From Bordetella parapertussis (lineage in GTDB: Bacteria; Bacteroidota; Bacteroidia; Chitinophagales; Chitinophagaceae), in contig CALQJX020000017.1 in assembly GCA_943331005.2 (NCBI GenBank), positions 27,553 to 91,552 on the forward strand: a stretch of DNA of 64,000 nt. The letters are read 5' to 3'. Within the stretch, counting starts at the first letter, position 1, and each line of letters starts with the position of its first letter. A program made the position numbers and the translations under genes. Positions 18,446 to 26,891 of this stretch are shown in pieces. Below the pieces are notes generated by a model, which was not told the DNA's origin, did not search any database, and was given only the letters and a program-made list of their open reading frames with translations.

Positions 18446-18748
18446 ATGAAGCAGATCAGCGCTGAGGAGCTCAAAAACCGTATGGACAATGGAGAAGCAT
18501 TAAACATAATTGATGTACGTGAGCCGGCAGAATATGCAGAATATAATATTGGCGGAAAACTAATACCATTGGGTAAAATAGCCAGTATGCAGATAGATGA
18601 GCTTGAGGACCTTAAAGATCAGGAACTTATATTGCATTGTAAGGGAGGCAGCCGCAGTTCACAGGCGTGTATGATTCTGGAACAGGTTGGATTTACCAAT
18701 GTTGCTAATCTTACAGGCGGTATATTAGCCGTCCAAAAGATGCAGTAG
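18446..18748 (+). CDS. Rhodanese-like domain protein
   Basis: 100 residues from the ATG at 18446 (a TTG at 18437 would add three residues). It is a single rhodanese domain: IIDVREPAEY (21-30), the active-site loop with Cys65 in HCKGGSRS, and a closing LTGGILA. Such stand-alone domains carry persulfide sulfur for cofactor or tRNA thiolation or in stress responses; the acceptor cannot be read from sequence. No signal peptide, so cytoplasmic. It is the last gene of the run that begins at ddl, 38 bases after the T9SS cargo stop. Confidence 0.92.
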   Translation: MKQISAEELKNRMDNGEALNIIDVREPAEYAEYNIGGKLIPLGKIASMQIDELEDLKDQELILHCKGGSRSSQACMILEQVGFTNVANLTGGILAVQKMQ

Positions 18749-18900
18749 CTACACATAAGATAACAGAAAATACTTAAGCTCTTATTAACAAGTAGCTATT
18801 CAAGTAAAATAAATACAATTTGTATATTTTCCCCTCACAATTGAACAGTATGGAGATATTTCTATATTATCGGTTGTTATTTTTTTATTGCAAATGAGGA

Positions 18901-18929
18901 TTGAAACTAAATTTATTTTGTTAAATTTG
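18901..18929 (+). promoter_or_regulatory. Bacteroidota-type promoter TTG-N18-TAAATTTG
   Basis: TTG at 18901-18903 and TAAATTTG at 18922-18929 are 18 bases apart, within the 17-23 range known for -33/-7 promoters of this phylum. It is the only promoter-like feature I see in the 342-base gap 18749-19090. It would give the barrel gene at 19091 an unusually long leader of about 155 bases, AT-rich and without an obvious riboswitch or terminator structure. Confidence 0.6.
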
Positions 18930-19090
18930 CTGCTCTGAGCTGTGTTCCGATACTTCCTGAATGTATTAGCAGGTCATTATGAATTAGCAGAAAGCACTAC
19001 TGCTACAACATAATCACAGGTAATTATCACCACAGCAACACGAGGAATAATAACAACTAACTTAATATAAAAATTAAAATCATAACGTAC

Positions 19091-20188
19091 ATGGGTAAGC
19101 GAATTTTATGTTTGGTAGCCATAATTGTAGCCGCAGAAACTCATAGCGCTTTTGCACAGGTCAGGAGTGAATACTTCCGTAGCTTATCTGCAGACCTGCA
19201 GGTGAACCGTGGCATGCTCACCCAAAATGTGAAAGCTATTCCATTCTCTACCAACTACCAGGATGCTCTAAACGCAACACAAGGCGACATCAAGTTCAGC
19301 GGTGGAAAATCAATGGGCTATGACTTCCGTCTTGGTTACTATTTCAATCGTGTTCGTTCGCTGGGTGTTGGTGTTGGTATCAATTATTACAAGCAGGAAG
19401 GAAATCTGAACATGGACACATTCCACATGGAATTCAGAGCTTCAGATGCTACGTATCCTACTTTCAGGCAAGTAATTTCTACTACACGTGGCATCAAAGA
19501 ATCTGTAACAAGCACCAGTATCAACATACCTGTGCTGCTTCGTTACAAAAAAGACTTCAGCGAAAAACTGGCGCTTACTGTTGATGCAGGTATACTTTAC
19601 AACATCAACGTAAAGAATACTTACAGCACTGATGCCAACTTCGACTACGAAGCTATCTACAAGTTCGAAGGTACAGTTCCTGTTTATGACAACTCAGCAA
19701 TACCAGACGGTTCTGACCTACTTATCACGAAGAGCGAATTCCTCAAAGACTTCCCTAAAGGTGATGTTCGTAACTTTTTTGCTTTCCACGACAGCATTGG
19801 TAAAAGCGTTGGCCTCAACCTTTCAGCAGACCAGAAAGACGGTACTGTAAAATACAAAAAAGGCTCTCTTGGTTATACAGGCGAAGTTGCAATCAACTAC
19901 ATGGTTGTTCGTAACATTTGCTTAAGGCTTGGTGCTTATTATACAGCTCAGTCTTTCACTAACACATCTAACAACAACGCACTTCGTCTTACTGACAAAG
20001 TTGTTGAGAATGCAAACGGAAGGATCACAGGCGTTAACTACAATTCTTTGCTGAACGAAGTACAGAACGTAAAAAGCAACAACTTCGGTCTGATGCTGGG
20101 TGTGCGTGTTTACTTCAACAAAATGGCATGGAAAGCACCTGAGAACGATATGAACAAAGTAACTCCTGCTCAGGGTCGTGCACACTAA
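19091..20188 (+). CDS. Outer-membrane beta-barrel protein
   Basis: 365 residues. The signal peptide MGKRILCLVAIIVAAETHSAFAQ is followed by alternating amphipathic strands: GYDFRLGYYFN, GVGVGINYYKQ, TSINIPVLLRYKKDF, LALTVDAGILYNI, YTGEVAINYMVVRNICLRLGAYY and NFGLMLGVRVYFNK. That pattern fits the porin-like outer-membrane beta-barrel families of Bacteroidota (OmpW/PorT-like). The segment INIPVLLRYK is a hallmark of these small barrels. The long loop between strands (about 175-260) is polar. There is no partner gene. The long leader and strong terminator suggest a separately regulated, possibly abundant envelope protein. Substrate unknown. Confidence 0.85.
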   Translation: MGKRILCLVAIIVAAETHSAFAQVRSEYFRSLSADLQVNRGMLTQNVKAIPFSTNYQDALNATQGDIKFSGGKSMGYDFRLGYYFNRVRSLGVGVGINYYKQEGNLNMDTFHMEFRASDATYPTFRQVISTTRGIKESVTSTSINIPVLLRYKKDFSEKLALTVDAGILYNINVKNTYSTDANFDYEAIYKFEGTVPVYDNSAIPDGSDLLITKSEFLKDFPKGDVRNFFAFHDSIGKSVGLNLSADQKDGTVKYKKGSLGYTGEVAINYMVVRNICLRLGAYYTAQSFTNTSNNNALRLTDKVVENANGRITGVNYNSLLNEVQNVKSNNFGLMLGVRVYFNKMAWKAPENDMNKVTPAQGRAH

Positions 20189-20211
20189 TTATCACTAATA
20201 ATATTTATACC

Positions 20212-20241
20212 ATCCCCCGCAATTAGCGGGGGATTTTTTTT
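20212..20241 (+). terminator. Rho-independent terminator
   Basis: Perfect 9-bp GC-rich stem ATCCCCCGC/GCGGGGGAT, loop AATTA, then eight T, following the barrel gene. Confidence 0.93.
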
Positions 20242-20287
20242 GCTATAATTATAGCAAAACACTAACACCTGACAGCTATACTTAGGG

Positions 20288-20295
20288 TACCTTTG
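20288..20295 (+). promoter_or_regulatory. -7 promoter element TACCTTTG for ndh
   Basis: Matches TAnnTTTG, 34 bases before the ATG at 20330. Confidence 0.5.
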
Positions 20296-20329
20296 CGTGG
20301 CATTTATAATCATCCATAAAACATAGAGT

Positions 20330-21601
20330 ATGCGCAATAAGCTAGTAATACTCGGTGCCGGTTTTGCAGGACTTCAGCTTGCAAAACACCTAAAAGGCAA
20401 AGGTTTTGATAACACATTAATTGATCAGTACAATTTCCACCAATTCCAGCCGCTGTTCTATCAGGTAGCTACTGCCCGCCTGGAACCCAGCGCCATCTCG
20501 TTCCCGCTCAGAAAGGTATTTCAGGATCAGAAAGATATACATGTGCGCATTACACGGGTAACTAACGTTGATTCTGAAACCATGCAGGTACATACCGAAG
20601 ATGGTATATTTAGCTACGACCATCTGGTAATAGCCACCGGTTGCGCTACCAACTACTTTGGCAACAAGAACTTCGAAAAGTATACCTTCCCTATGAAGTC
20701 TACCAATGAAGCCATAACTCTGCGCAACAGGATATTGCAAAATTTCGAGGATGCACTGAGTACAACAGCAGAACAACAGGAAGAGATACTGAATGTAGTA
20801 GTTGCCGGAGGCGGCCCAACCGGAGTGGAGCTAGCCGGATCGCTGGCTGAAATGAAAAAGTATGTACTACCCCGCGACTATCCGGATATGGACTTCTCGA
20901 AGCTGAACATTTATCTGGTAGAGGGTTCGCCCAATACACTGCAGAATATGAGCGAGGCATCGAGACAGAAGTCTCAACAATATCTTGAGAAGCTTGGCGT
21001 GAAGGTACTGGTGAACACATTGGCTCAAGACTTTGATGGCCACACCCTTACACTCAAGGATGGCAGTATCATAAAGACCAGAACAATGATATGGGCTGCC
21101 GGCATAAATGGCAATGTGCCACTGGGAATACCTGCAAATGCGCTTGTGAGGGGGAACAGAATAAAAGTGGATAGCTGCAATAAAGCAGAGGGTATGGATA
21201 ATGTGTATGTGCTGGGAGATGTGGCCTGTATGGAAACAACTGATTTCCCGAAAGGACACCCGCAACTGGCCAATGTAGCCATCAATCAGGCAAAGACACT
21301 GGCAGCAAATCTGATACGGCAGCAAAAGCAACAAGTCATGAAGGCGTTCAGCTATAATTCGCCGGGCACTATGGCCACCATTGGCAAAAGAATGGCCGTA
21401 GTGGATCTTCCATTCTTCAGCTTCCAGGGCAGGCTGGCCTGGTTCACCTGGATGTTCCTTCACCTGATGCTGATACTGAGTGTGCGCAACAAATTCTTTA
21501 TCTTCATCAACTGGGCCATCAGCTATTTCACCAACGACACCACGCTACGGCTGATACTGAAACCCGCCACCAAAAATGAGGAAGCAATAACTACTGCCTG
21601 A
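20330..21601 (+). CDS. ndh: Type II NADH dehydrogenase (NDH-2)
   Basis: 423 residues, the NDH-2 size. It oxidises NADH and reduces quinone without pumping protons. Two Rossmann motifs are visible: GAGFAG for FAD (9-14) and GGGPTG for NADH (160-165). QPLFYQVATARLEPS and the ATG motif around 102-105 are typical. The C-terminal stretch GRLAWFTWMFLHLMLIL...FFIFINWAISYF is the amphipathic membrane anchor of bacterial NDH-2 enzymes. Alternatives in the same fold, such as sulfide:quinone reductase, lack this anchor and have redox cysteines not seen here. It has its own -7 element, and tsaD follows after 44 bases with another. Confidence 0.92.
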   Translation: MRNKLVILGAGFAGLQLAKHLKGKGFDNTLIDQYNFHQFQPLFYQVATARLEPSAISFPLRKVFQDQKDIHVRITRVTNVDSETMQVHTEDGIFSYDHLVIATGCATNYFGNKNFEKYTFPMKSTNEAITLRNRILQNFEDALSTTAEQQEEILNVVVAGGGPTGVELAGSLAEMKKYVLPRDYPDMDFSKLNIYLVEGSPNTLQNMSEASRQKSQQYLEKLGVKVLVNTLAQDFDGHTLTLKDGSIIKTRTMIWAAGINGNVPLGIPANALVRGNRIKVDSCNKAEGMDNVYVLGDVACMETTDFPKGHPQLANVAINQAKTLAANLIRQQKQQVMKAFSYNSPGTMATIGKRMAVVDLPFFSFQGRLAWFTWMFLHLMLILSVRNKFFIFINWAISYFTNDTTLRLILKPATKNEEAITTA

Positions 21602-21626
21602 TCAGCCAAATATGGTGCGATGTAGT

Positions 21627-21634
21627 TATTTTTG
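21627..21634 (+). promoter_or_regulatory. -7 promoter element TATTTTTG for tsaD
   Basis: Matches TAnnTTTG; the tsaD ATG is only 11 bases further on, so the leader would be very short. Confidence 0.45.
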
Positions 21635-21645
21635 CCACAGATATC

Positions 21646-22662
21646 ATGACCAGCAAACACATCAACATACTTGCCATAGAATCATCTTGCGACGAGACCA
21701 GTGCATCAGTAATTCAGGATGCCCGCGTACTGAGCAATCACATTGCCACGCAGAAGGTACATGCACGCTATGGCGGTGTAGTGCCCGAAATGGCATCGAG
21801 AGCGCATATAGAGAACATCATACCGGTAGTAGATGCAGCGTTGGTAGATTCAGGCATCAGCAAAGAAGATATTACGGCAGTAGCTTTCACGCAGGCACCG
21901 GGCCTTATAGGTTCGCTGCTGGTAGGTGCATGCTTTGCCAAATCTTTTGCACAGGCACTGAATGTGCCACTTATAGCAGTGCATCATATGCAGGCGCATG
22001 TGCTGGCGCACTTTCTGGAGGAGCGCAAACCGGAATTCCCGTTCATGTGCCTCACCGTATCGGGCGGGCACACACAGATAGTACTTTGCCGCAGCCACCT
22101 GGATATGGAAGTACTGGGAGAGACCATGGATGATGCAGCCGGTGAAGCATTTGACAAAGTAGCCAAAATGCTGGGACTACCCTATCCGGGCGGCCCGCTT
22201 ATAGATAAGTATGCCAAAGAAGGCGACCCCAACAAATTCAAGTTCCCTTCCAAAGAAATGAAGGACTATACCTTTAGTTTCAGCGGCATCAAAACATCTG
22301 TATTGTACTTCCTGCAGGCACAGCGCAAAACAGATCCCGAATTTGCAGAGAAGAACATACAGGACATTTGCGCATCGGTACAGCACACCATTATAAAAGT
22401 ACTGATGGCCAAGTTGGAGAAAGCAGCCAAAGACTATGGTGTTACTCACATAGGCATAGCAGGTGGCGTATCTGCCAACAGCGGACTAAGGACAGCCATT
22501 ACAGAAGCCGGCAAAAAGAACGGCTGGGAAGTATATATACCCAAGTTTGAATACTGTACAGACAATGCCGCTATGATAGGCATAACAGGCTATTATAAAT
22601 ATCTGCAGGGCACCTTTACCGACCTTGCAGCCACACCCAGCGCAAGAGCTACCTGGATATGA
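21646..22662 (+). CDS. tsaD: tRNA N6-adenosine threonylcarbamoyltransferase
   Basis: 338 residues. TsaD transfers the threonylcarbamoyl group to A37 of ANN-decoding tRNAs (t6A) together with TsaB, TsaC and TsaE; none of these partners is in the window. The ASKHA fold signatures are present: IESSCDETS (11-19), the metal-binding HMQAH (114-118), SGGHTQIV, DDAAGEAFDKVAKMLGLPYPGGP and the C-terminal IAGGVSANSGLR. The 3' end overlaps the next gene by four bases (ATGA), so translation of the two is likely coupled and both act on tRNA. Confidence 0.97.
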   Translation: MTSKHINILAIESSCDETSASVIQDARVLSNHIATQKVHARYGGVVPEMASRAHIENIIPVVDAALVDSGISKEDITAVAFTQAPGLIGSLLVGACFAKSFAQALNVPLIAVHHMQAHVLAHFLEERKPEFPFMCLTVSGGHTQIVLCRSHLDMEVLGETMDDAAGEAFDKVAKMLGLPYPGGPLIDKYAKEGDPNKFKFPSKEMKDYTFSFSGIKTSVLYFLQAQRKTDPEFAEKNIQDICASVQHTIIKVLMAKLEKAAKDYGVTHIGIAGGVSANSGLRTAITEAGKKNGWEVYIPKFEYCTDNAAMIGITGYYKYLQGTFTDLAATPSARATWI

Positions 22663-23372
22663 GTAACAGCTGGTTCCAATTCAGAGCTTTCAGAATAGAG
22701 CAGGATAAGTGCGCTATGAAGGTAACCACTGATGCCTGTATACAAGGCGCATGGACACCCATACCCGGCGGAGCTAAAAGCGTGCTGGATATTGGTGCCG
22801 GCACAGGATTGTTGTCGCTGATGCTGGCCCAGCGCAACCGCGGGCTGCAAATAGACGCAGTAGAGTATGATGAGGATGCGGCAGCACAGGCTGCACACAA
22901 CATAGCATCATCGGCTTGGGAGGACCGCATAGAGGTGCTGCATGCAGATGTACGCAAACATGCAGCGGTAGAAAAGTATGACCTCATCATTTGCAATCCG
23001 CCATTCTACGATAATAGTCTGCTCAGCGACAAGACTCAAAAGAATCTTGCCAGACACAATGTATCGCTGAGCAAGGAGGAACTGGCGGAGGCTATAGTAA
23101 ATAATCTGGCGGAGGGTGGCTATGTTTCTGTTTTGCTTCCCTATACCGAATACAAACTGTGGGAAACAACTGCTGCCACATTCGGACTAAGCGCTACCGA
23201 AGTACTGCATGTACGACACAAGCCCGGCGCCGACATCAAAAGAGTAATAGGTATCATGTCTTTGAATAACACCAGAGCCTGCAACACACAGGAACTAACC
23301 ATTAAGAACGAGGACAACCAGTATACCGAACATTTCAGGACTTTAATGAGCCCTTTCTACCTGGATCTCTAA
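22659..23372 (+). CDS. trmN6: tRNA1(Val) (adenine(37)-N6)-methyltransferase
   Basis: 237 residues. This class I SAM-dependent methyltransferase has motif I DIGAGTG (44-50) and the adenine N6 catalytic motif NPPF (113-116). The opening FQFRAFRIEQDKCAMKVTTDACIQGAW matches the YfiC/TrmN6 family, whose members methylate A37 of tRNA-Val. The ATG overlaps the tsaD stop, so two anticodon-loop A37 modifiers sit in one transcript. Specificity for tRNA-Val is transferred from the family; the motif alone would also allow another N6-adenine target. Confidence 0.9.
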   Translation: MSNSWFQFRAFRIEQDKCAMKVTTDACIQGAWTPIPGGAKSVLDIGAGTGLLSLMLAQRNRGLQIDAVEYDEDAAAQAAHNIASSAWEDRIEVLHADVRKHAAVEKYDLIICNPPFYDNSLLSDKTQKNLARHNVSLSKEELAEAIVNNLAEGGYVSVLLPYTEYKLWETTAATFGLSATEVLHVRHKPGADIKRVIGIMSLNNTRACNTQELTIKNEDNQYTEHFRTLMSPFYLDL

Positions 23373-23485
23373 GCAGGAAGGATAGTGTTATTTTTAGTGC
23401 CGGTCTCCAATCTCTGCATATTTGTTGGGCAGGAAACGTAAATTCGTATTCAGGCAGCAGCAAAAGCAGTCACCTACCCTGACCA

Positions 23486-24943
23486 ATGAAGGGACAACAA
23501 AACATCAACATTCTGATAATTGACGATGATGAAGACGATTTCATGATCACGTCGGAATACATACGATCCATACCGGGCAATACGTATCAGATACACTGGG
23601 CAGGCACCTACAAAAAAGGCATGGAACACCTGCTTGCCAATGACCATGACCTGTACTTTGCCGATTACAGACTGGGAGCCAAATCGGGTGTGGACTTTCT
23701 GAAAGAAGCACAGGCGGCAGGTAGTGAGGCCCCCATAGTTTTACTGACCGGACAGGGCAACTATGAAGTAGATATAGAAGCTATGAAATGGGGAGCGGTA
23801 GACTACCTGATAAAGGCAGAATTGAATACTGAAAAAATGGAGCGCTGCATTCGCTACGCTATGGACCGCACCCAAAACCTGAAAGCACTGAAAAGAAGCG
23901 AATCGAAGTTCAGGAGCATTTTCGAAAAATCGAAGGATATAATATTTGTGGCTGATGAGCAGCTACGTATCACCGATGTGAACGCTGCCATGCACGATAT
24001 GCTGGGAATAGCGAAAGGCAAGGGACTGTTGCTTACAGACCTGTTTTGCTATGTAGAAGACAAGCACCTGATAACGGATGCCATAAGCAAGGGCAGTGAA
24101 CTGAATGACTTCCCCACCTCTCTATGGACCAGAAACGGCAAAAAACTACAATGTACTATAACCCTTTCTGTGGAACGTAGCGACAACAATACAGACTATG
24201 TTCAGGGCATCATACACGACATTACCAGCCTGAAAAAGGCAGAGATAGCTGCCCTGCAGACCGAAAAACTAGCGGCAACCGGCAGACTGGTACGCACACT
24301 GGCACATGAAGTAAGAAACCCGCTGAACAACATAGCCATGTCTGCCGAATACCTGAATGATGAAAACAACAGCGAGGATGAAAGGTTGTATCTGGACATC
24401 ATTAAACGAAACAGCAACCGCATCAACAACCTAATATCCGAACTACTGCAGTCATCTATTCCCCGCGACAACACGCTGAAGCCACACACACTGCAACTGA
24501 TAACCAATGAAGTAATAGCTGCATCGGCAGACAGGGTGACCCTGAAGAAGATGAAGGCTAACATCAGCTATCATGAACAGCCGGCGACCATACATGCCGA
24601 TTTCGAGAACCTGAAACTGGCCTTACTGAATATAGTGATCAATGCTATAGAGGCCATGGAAGAGAACAACGGTATACTTACGGTATCTATTGATATTGAA
24701 GAGAAAAACGCCATTCTGAAGATAACAGACAATGGCTGCGGCATAAGTGAAGAGAATATTGGCAGGATCTTTGAACCCTACTATACCCGCAAAAGGAACG
24801 GATCGGGCCTGGGGCTTCCATTTACGCTGAACATACTAAAGGCGCACAAAGCAGCAATAGAAGTTACCTCTACACCCGGCAAGGGCAGCAACTTCACTAT
24901 TGCCTTTCCGCTGGCTGATACCGCAGAAGTGGATACTATTTAA
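23486..24943 (+). CDS. REC-PAS-histidine kinase hybrid protein
   Basis: 485 residues, no signal peptide or membrane segment, so a cytoplasmic sensor. Domain order: receiver at 7-128 with acidic DDDEDD, phospho-acceptor Asp60 and Lys110; PAS at about 138-250; HisKA with His274 in the H-box LAHEVRNPLNN; and HATPase at about 370-480 with N-box LLNIVINAIEAM, G1 DNGCGIS and G2 GSGLGLPF. An N-terminal receiver on a kinase usually means it is itself an output of another kinase (phosphorelay or feedback). No response regulator or target gene is adjacent. The signal is unknown. The gap of 113 bases to trmN6 suggests its own transcript. Confidence 0.93.
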   Translation: MKGQQNINILIIDDDEDDFMITSEYIRSIPGNTYQIHWAGTYKKGMEHLLANDHDLYFADYRLGAKSGVDFLKEAQAAGSEAPIVLLTGQGNYEVDIEAMKWGAVDYLIKAELNTEKMERCIRYAMDRTQNLKALKRSESKFRSIFEKSKDIIFVADEQLRITDVNAAMHDMLGIAKGKGLLLTDLFCYVEDKHLITDAISKGSELNDFPTSLWTRNGKKLQCTITLSVERSDNNTDYVQGIIHDITSLKKAEIAALQTEKLAATGRLVRTLAHEVRNPLNNIAMSAEYLNDENNSEDERLYLDIIKRNSNRINNLISELLQSSIPRDNTLKPHTLQLITNEVIAASADRVTLKKMKANISYHEQPATIHADFENLKLALLNIVINAIEAMEENNGILTVSIDIEEKNAILKITDNGCGISEENIGRIFEPYYTRKRNGSGLGLPFTLNILKAHKAAIEVTSTPGKGSNFTIAFPLADTAEVDTI

Positions 24944-24979
24944 AAAGAAAAGCCGTACAGCTGCAAGCAACTGTACGGC
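24940..24979 (-). terminator. Rho-independent terminator of the PfkB kinase gene
   Basis: Perfect 9-bp stem GCCGTACAG/CTGTACGGC (24952-24960 and 24971-24979). On the minus strand it is followed by TTTTCTTTTT, so it mainly serves the leftward gene; it may also stop the convergent kinase transcript. Confidence 0.85.
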
Positions 24980-25004
24980 CAGTATAAATAGGTGGAAATG
25001 AAAA

Positions 25005-25922
25005 TTAACGGATCTCGAAATTGGCCAGAGAGATGAATTCGTTCACCCTGTTACTGATATCATCAGCAGATATTTCCTTCATACGGTTAGGACCAAATTT
25101 CTCTACGCAGAAAGAAGCCATTGCTGAACCTACAATGATACCAGCCTTCATGCTTTCGAAAGATGTATCGTTGATACGTGTGAGGTAACCAATGAAACCA
25201 CCTGCAAATGTATCGCCGGCACCAGTCGGGTCGAACACTTCTTCCAGTGGCAAAGCAGGTGCAGAGAACATTTTGTTTTCGTAGAACAGCAGCGCACCGT
25301 GTTCACCTTTCTTGATGATAAGGTACTTTGGTCCCATTGACTGTATCTTTTTTGCAGCCTTTACCAATGAGTATTCGCCGCTCAGCTGACGTGCTTCGCT
25401 ATCGTTCACCATCAGCAGGTCTACCATACCCAACACCTTGCGGAGGTCGTCCATAGTGTTGTCCATCCAGAAGTTCATGGTATCCATGATCACCAGTTTA
25501 GGACGCTTCTTCAGCTGATCCATTACCTTGATCTGAATAGAAGGAGCAAGGTTGCCGAGCATAACGAATTCAGCATCCTGATAGCTCTCCGGCAATACCG
25601 GATCGAAACGGAGCAATACGTTGAGGTCTGTGACCAGTGTATCGCGGGTATTCATATCCATATGATAGCGGCCACTCCAGAAAAAGCTTTTCTCATCAGG
25701 CACTATTTCCACACCTTCCATGATAACGCTTCTTTCTTCAAGCGCAGTCATTTCTTCCTTAGGAAAGTCACCACCAACAATGGAAACCATCTTAACAGGC
25801 TGTGTATAATTGGAAGCCGCAAGTGCAGCATAAGTACCAGAACCGCCAATGATGCGGTCAACTTTTCCAAATGGAGTTTCCAGGGCATCGAAAGCCATGG
25901 TACCAACTATAAGTAAAGACAT
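25005..25922 (-). CDS. PfkB-family carbohydrate/nucleoside kinase
   Basis: 305 residues from the ATG at 25922, chosen because MSLLIVGTMAFD is the normal first strand of the fold; a start at 26006 would add a non-homologous 28 residues upstream of a -7 element. Family signatures: GGSGTYAALAAS (26-37, sugar-binding di-Gly region), and DPTGAGDTFAGG (231-242) with the anion hole and catalytic base Asp237. The closing ISADDISNRVNEF is typical of ribokinase-like members. PfkB kinases phosphorylate sugars, nucleosides or related alcohols, and the substrate cannot be read here. An element TACATTTG lies in front, so it is probably transcribed independently of dapD. Confidence 0.87.
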   Translation of the reverse strand: MSLLIVGTMAFDALETPFGKVDRIIGGSGTYAALAASNYTQPVKMVSIVGGDFPKEEMTALEERSVIMEGVEIVPDEKSFFWSGRYHMDMNTRDTLVTDLNVLLRFDPVLPESYQDAEFVMLGNLAPSIQIKVMDQLKKRPKLVIMDTMNFWMDNTMDDLRKVLGMVDLLMVNDSEARQLSGEYSLVKAAKKIQSMGPKYLIIKKGEHGALLFYENKMFSAPALPLEEVFDPTGAGDTFAGGFIGYLTRINDTSFESMKAGIIVGSAMASFCVEKFGPNRMKEISADDISNRVNEFISLANFEIR

Positions 25923-25941
25923 ATAAAAATGAAATTTTGTG

Positions 25942-25949
25942 CAAATGTA
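25942..25949 (-). promoter_or_regulatory. -7 promoter element TACATTTG for the PfkB kinase
   Basis: Exact TAnnTTTG match on the minus strand, 19 bases before the ATG at 25922. Confidence 0.55.
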
Positions 25950-26044
25950 GGTGATAAGAAGGGAGAAAGGAAATGAAAGAGGGTGAATAACCACCCTAAA
26001 TCTCAATTCTGCCCTCCAAAAAATGTATAAAAGTTTACCAGACG

Positions 26045-26863
26045 CTATACCGATACATTAAAGTCTCTCAAAGCATCATTCAGACTGGTTTTAAGATCTG
26101 TAGATGGTTTGCGGGTACCTATAATGAGGGCACAGTTGACGTGATACTCTCCGGCAGGGAACTTTTTGGCATAGCTACCCGGAATGACCACACTGCGGGC
26201 AGGCACACGACCCTTGTATTCTACAGGCTGGCTGCCACTGACATCTATGATGCGGGTAGACTGTGTAAGCACCACATTGGCACCCAAAACTGCCTCTTTC
26301 TCTACTATAACACCCTCTACCACTATGCTGCGTGAGCCAAGGAAACAACCATCTTCTATGATAACCGGAGATGCCTGCAACGGCTCCAGCACACCGCCAA
26401 TACCCACGCCGCCACTGAGGTGCACACCCTTGCCTATCTGTGCACAAGAACCTACTGTAGCCCAGGTATCAACCATGGTGCCTTCATCTACATAGGCGCC
26501 AATGTTAACGTAAGAAGGCATAAGCACCACATTGCGGGCAATATAGGCTCCATAGCGGGCAACCGCATGCGGCACCGCACGTACACCCAGAGAAGCATAA
26601 TCTTTTTTCAGTTCCATTTTATCGTAGAACTCAAAAGGAGGCAGTTCCCAGGTCTGCATCTGCTGAATACTGAAATACATAAGAATAGCTTTTTTCACCC
26701 ATTCCTGCACCTCCCAGCCATTTGCAGATGGCGTGGCTACTCTTAGCCTTCCTTTATCCACCTCTTCTATTACTGCTCTTACTGTGTCGCTGTACTGTTT
26801 GTCTTTCAGCAGTTCTCTGTTGCTGAATGCTGCTTCAATAGCCTCCTGCCACTGTGGTAACAT
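26045..26863 (-). CDS. dapD: Tetrahydrodipicolinate N-succinyltransferase
   Basis: 272 residues, the family's usual length. DapD transfers succinyl from succinyl-CoA to tetrahydrodipicolinate in the succinylase branch of lysine and meso-diaminopimelate synthesis. Seen are a helical N-terminal domain with WEVQEWVKKAILMYFSI, the catalytic region VPHAVARYGAYIARNVVLMPSYVNIGAYVDEGTMVDTW-like core, left-handed beta-helix hexapeptides (IGKGVHLSGGVGIGGVLEP), and the C-terminal VIPGSYAKKFPAG. It lies 28 bases after a DegT-family aminotransferase. The next enzyme of the pathway (DapC) is an aminotransferase, so this neighbour deserves thought, though it looks more like a sugar enzyme. Confidence 0.95.
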   Translation of the reverse strand: MLPQWQEAIEAAFSNRELLKDKQYSDTVRAVIEEVDKGRLRVATPSANGWEVQEWVKKAILMYFSIQQMQTWELPPFEFYDKMELKKDYASLGVRAVPHAVARYGAYIARNVVLMPSYVNIGAYVDEGTMVDTWATVGSCAQIGKGVHLSGGVGIGGVLEPLQASPVIIEDGCFLGSRSIVVEGVIVEKEAVLGANVVLTQSTRIIDVSGSQPVEYKGRVPARSVVIPGSYAKKFPAGEYHVNCALIIGTRKPSTDLKTSLNDALRDFNVSV

Positions 26864-26891
26864 ATATAGTCTTAGTTTTTTATTGATTTAA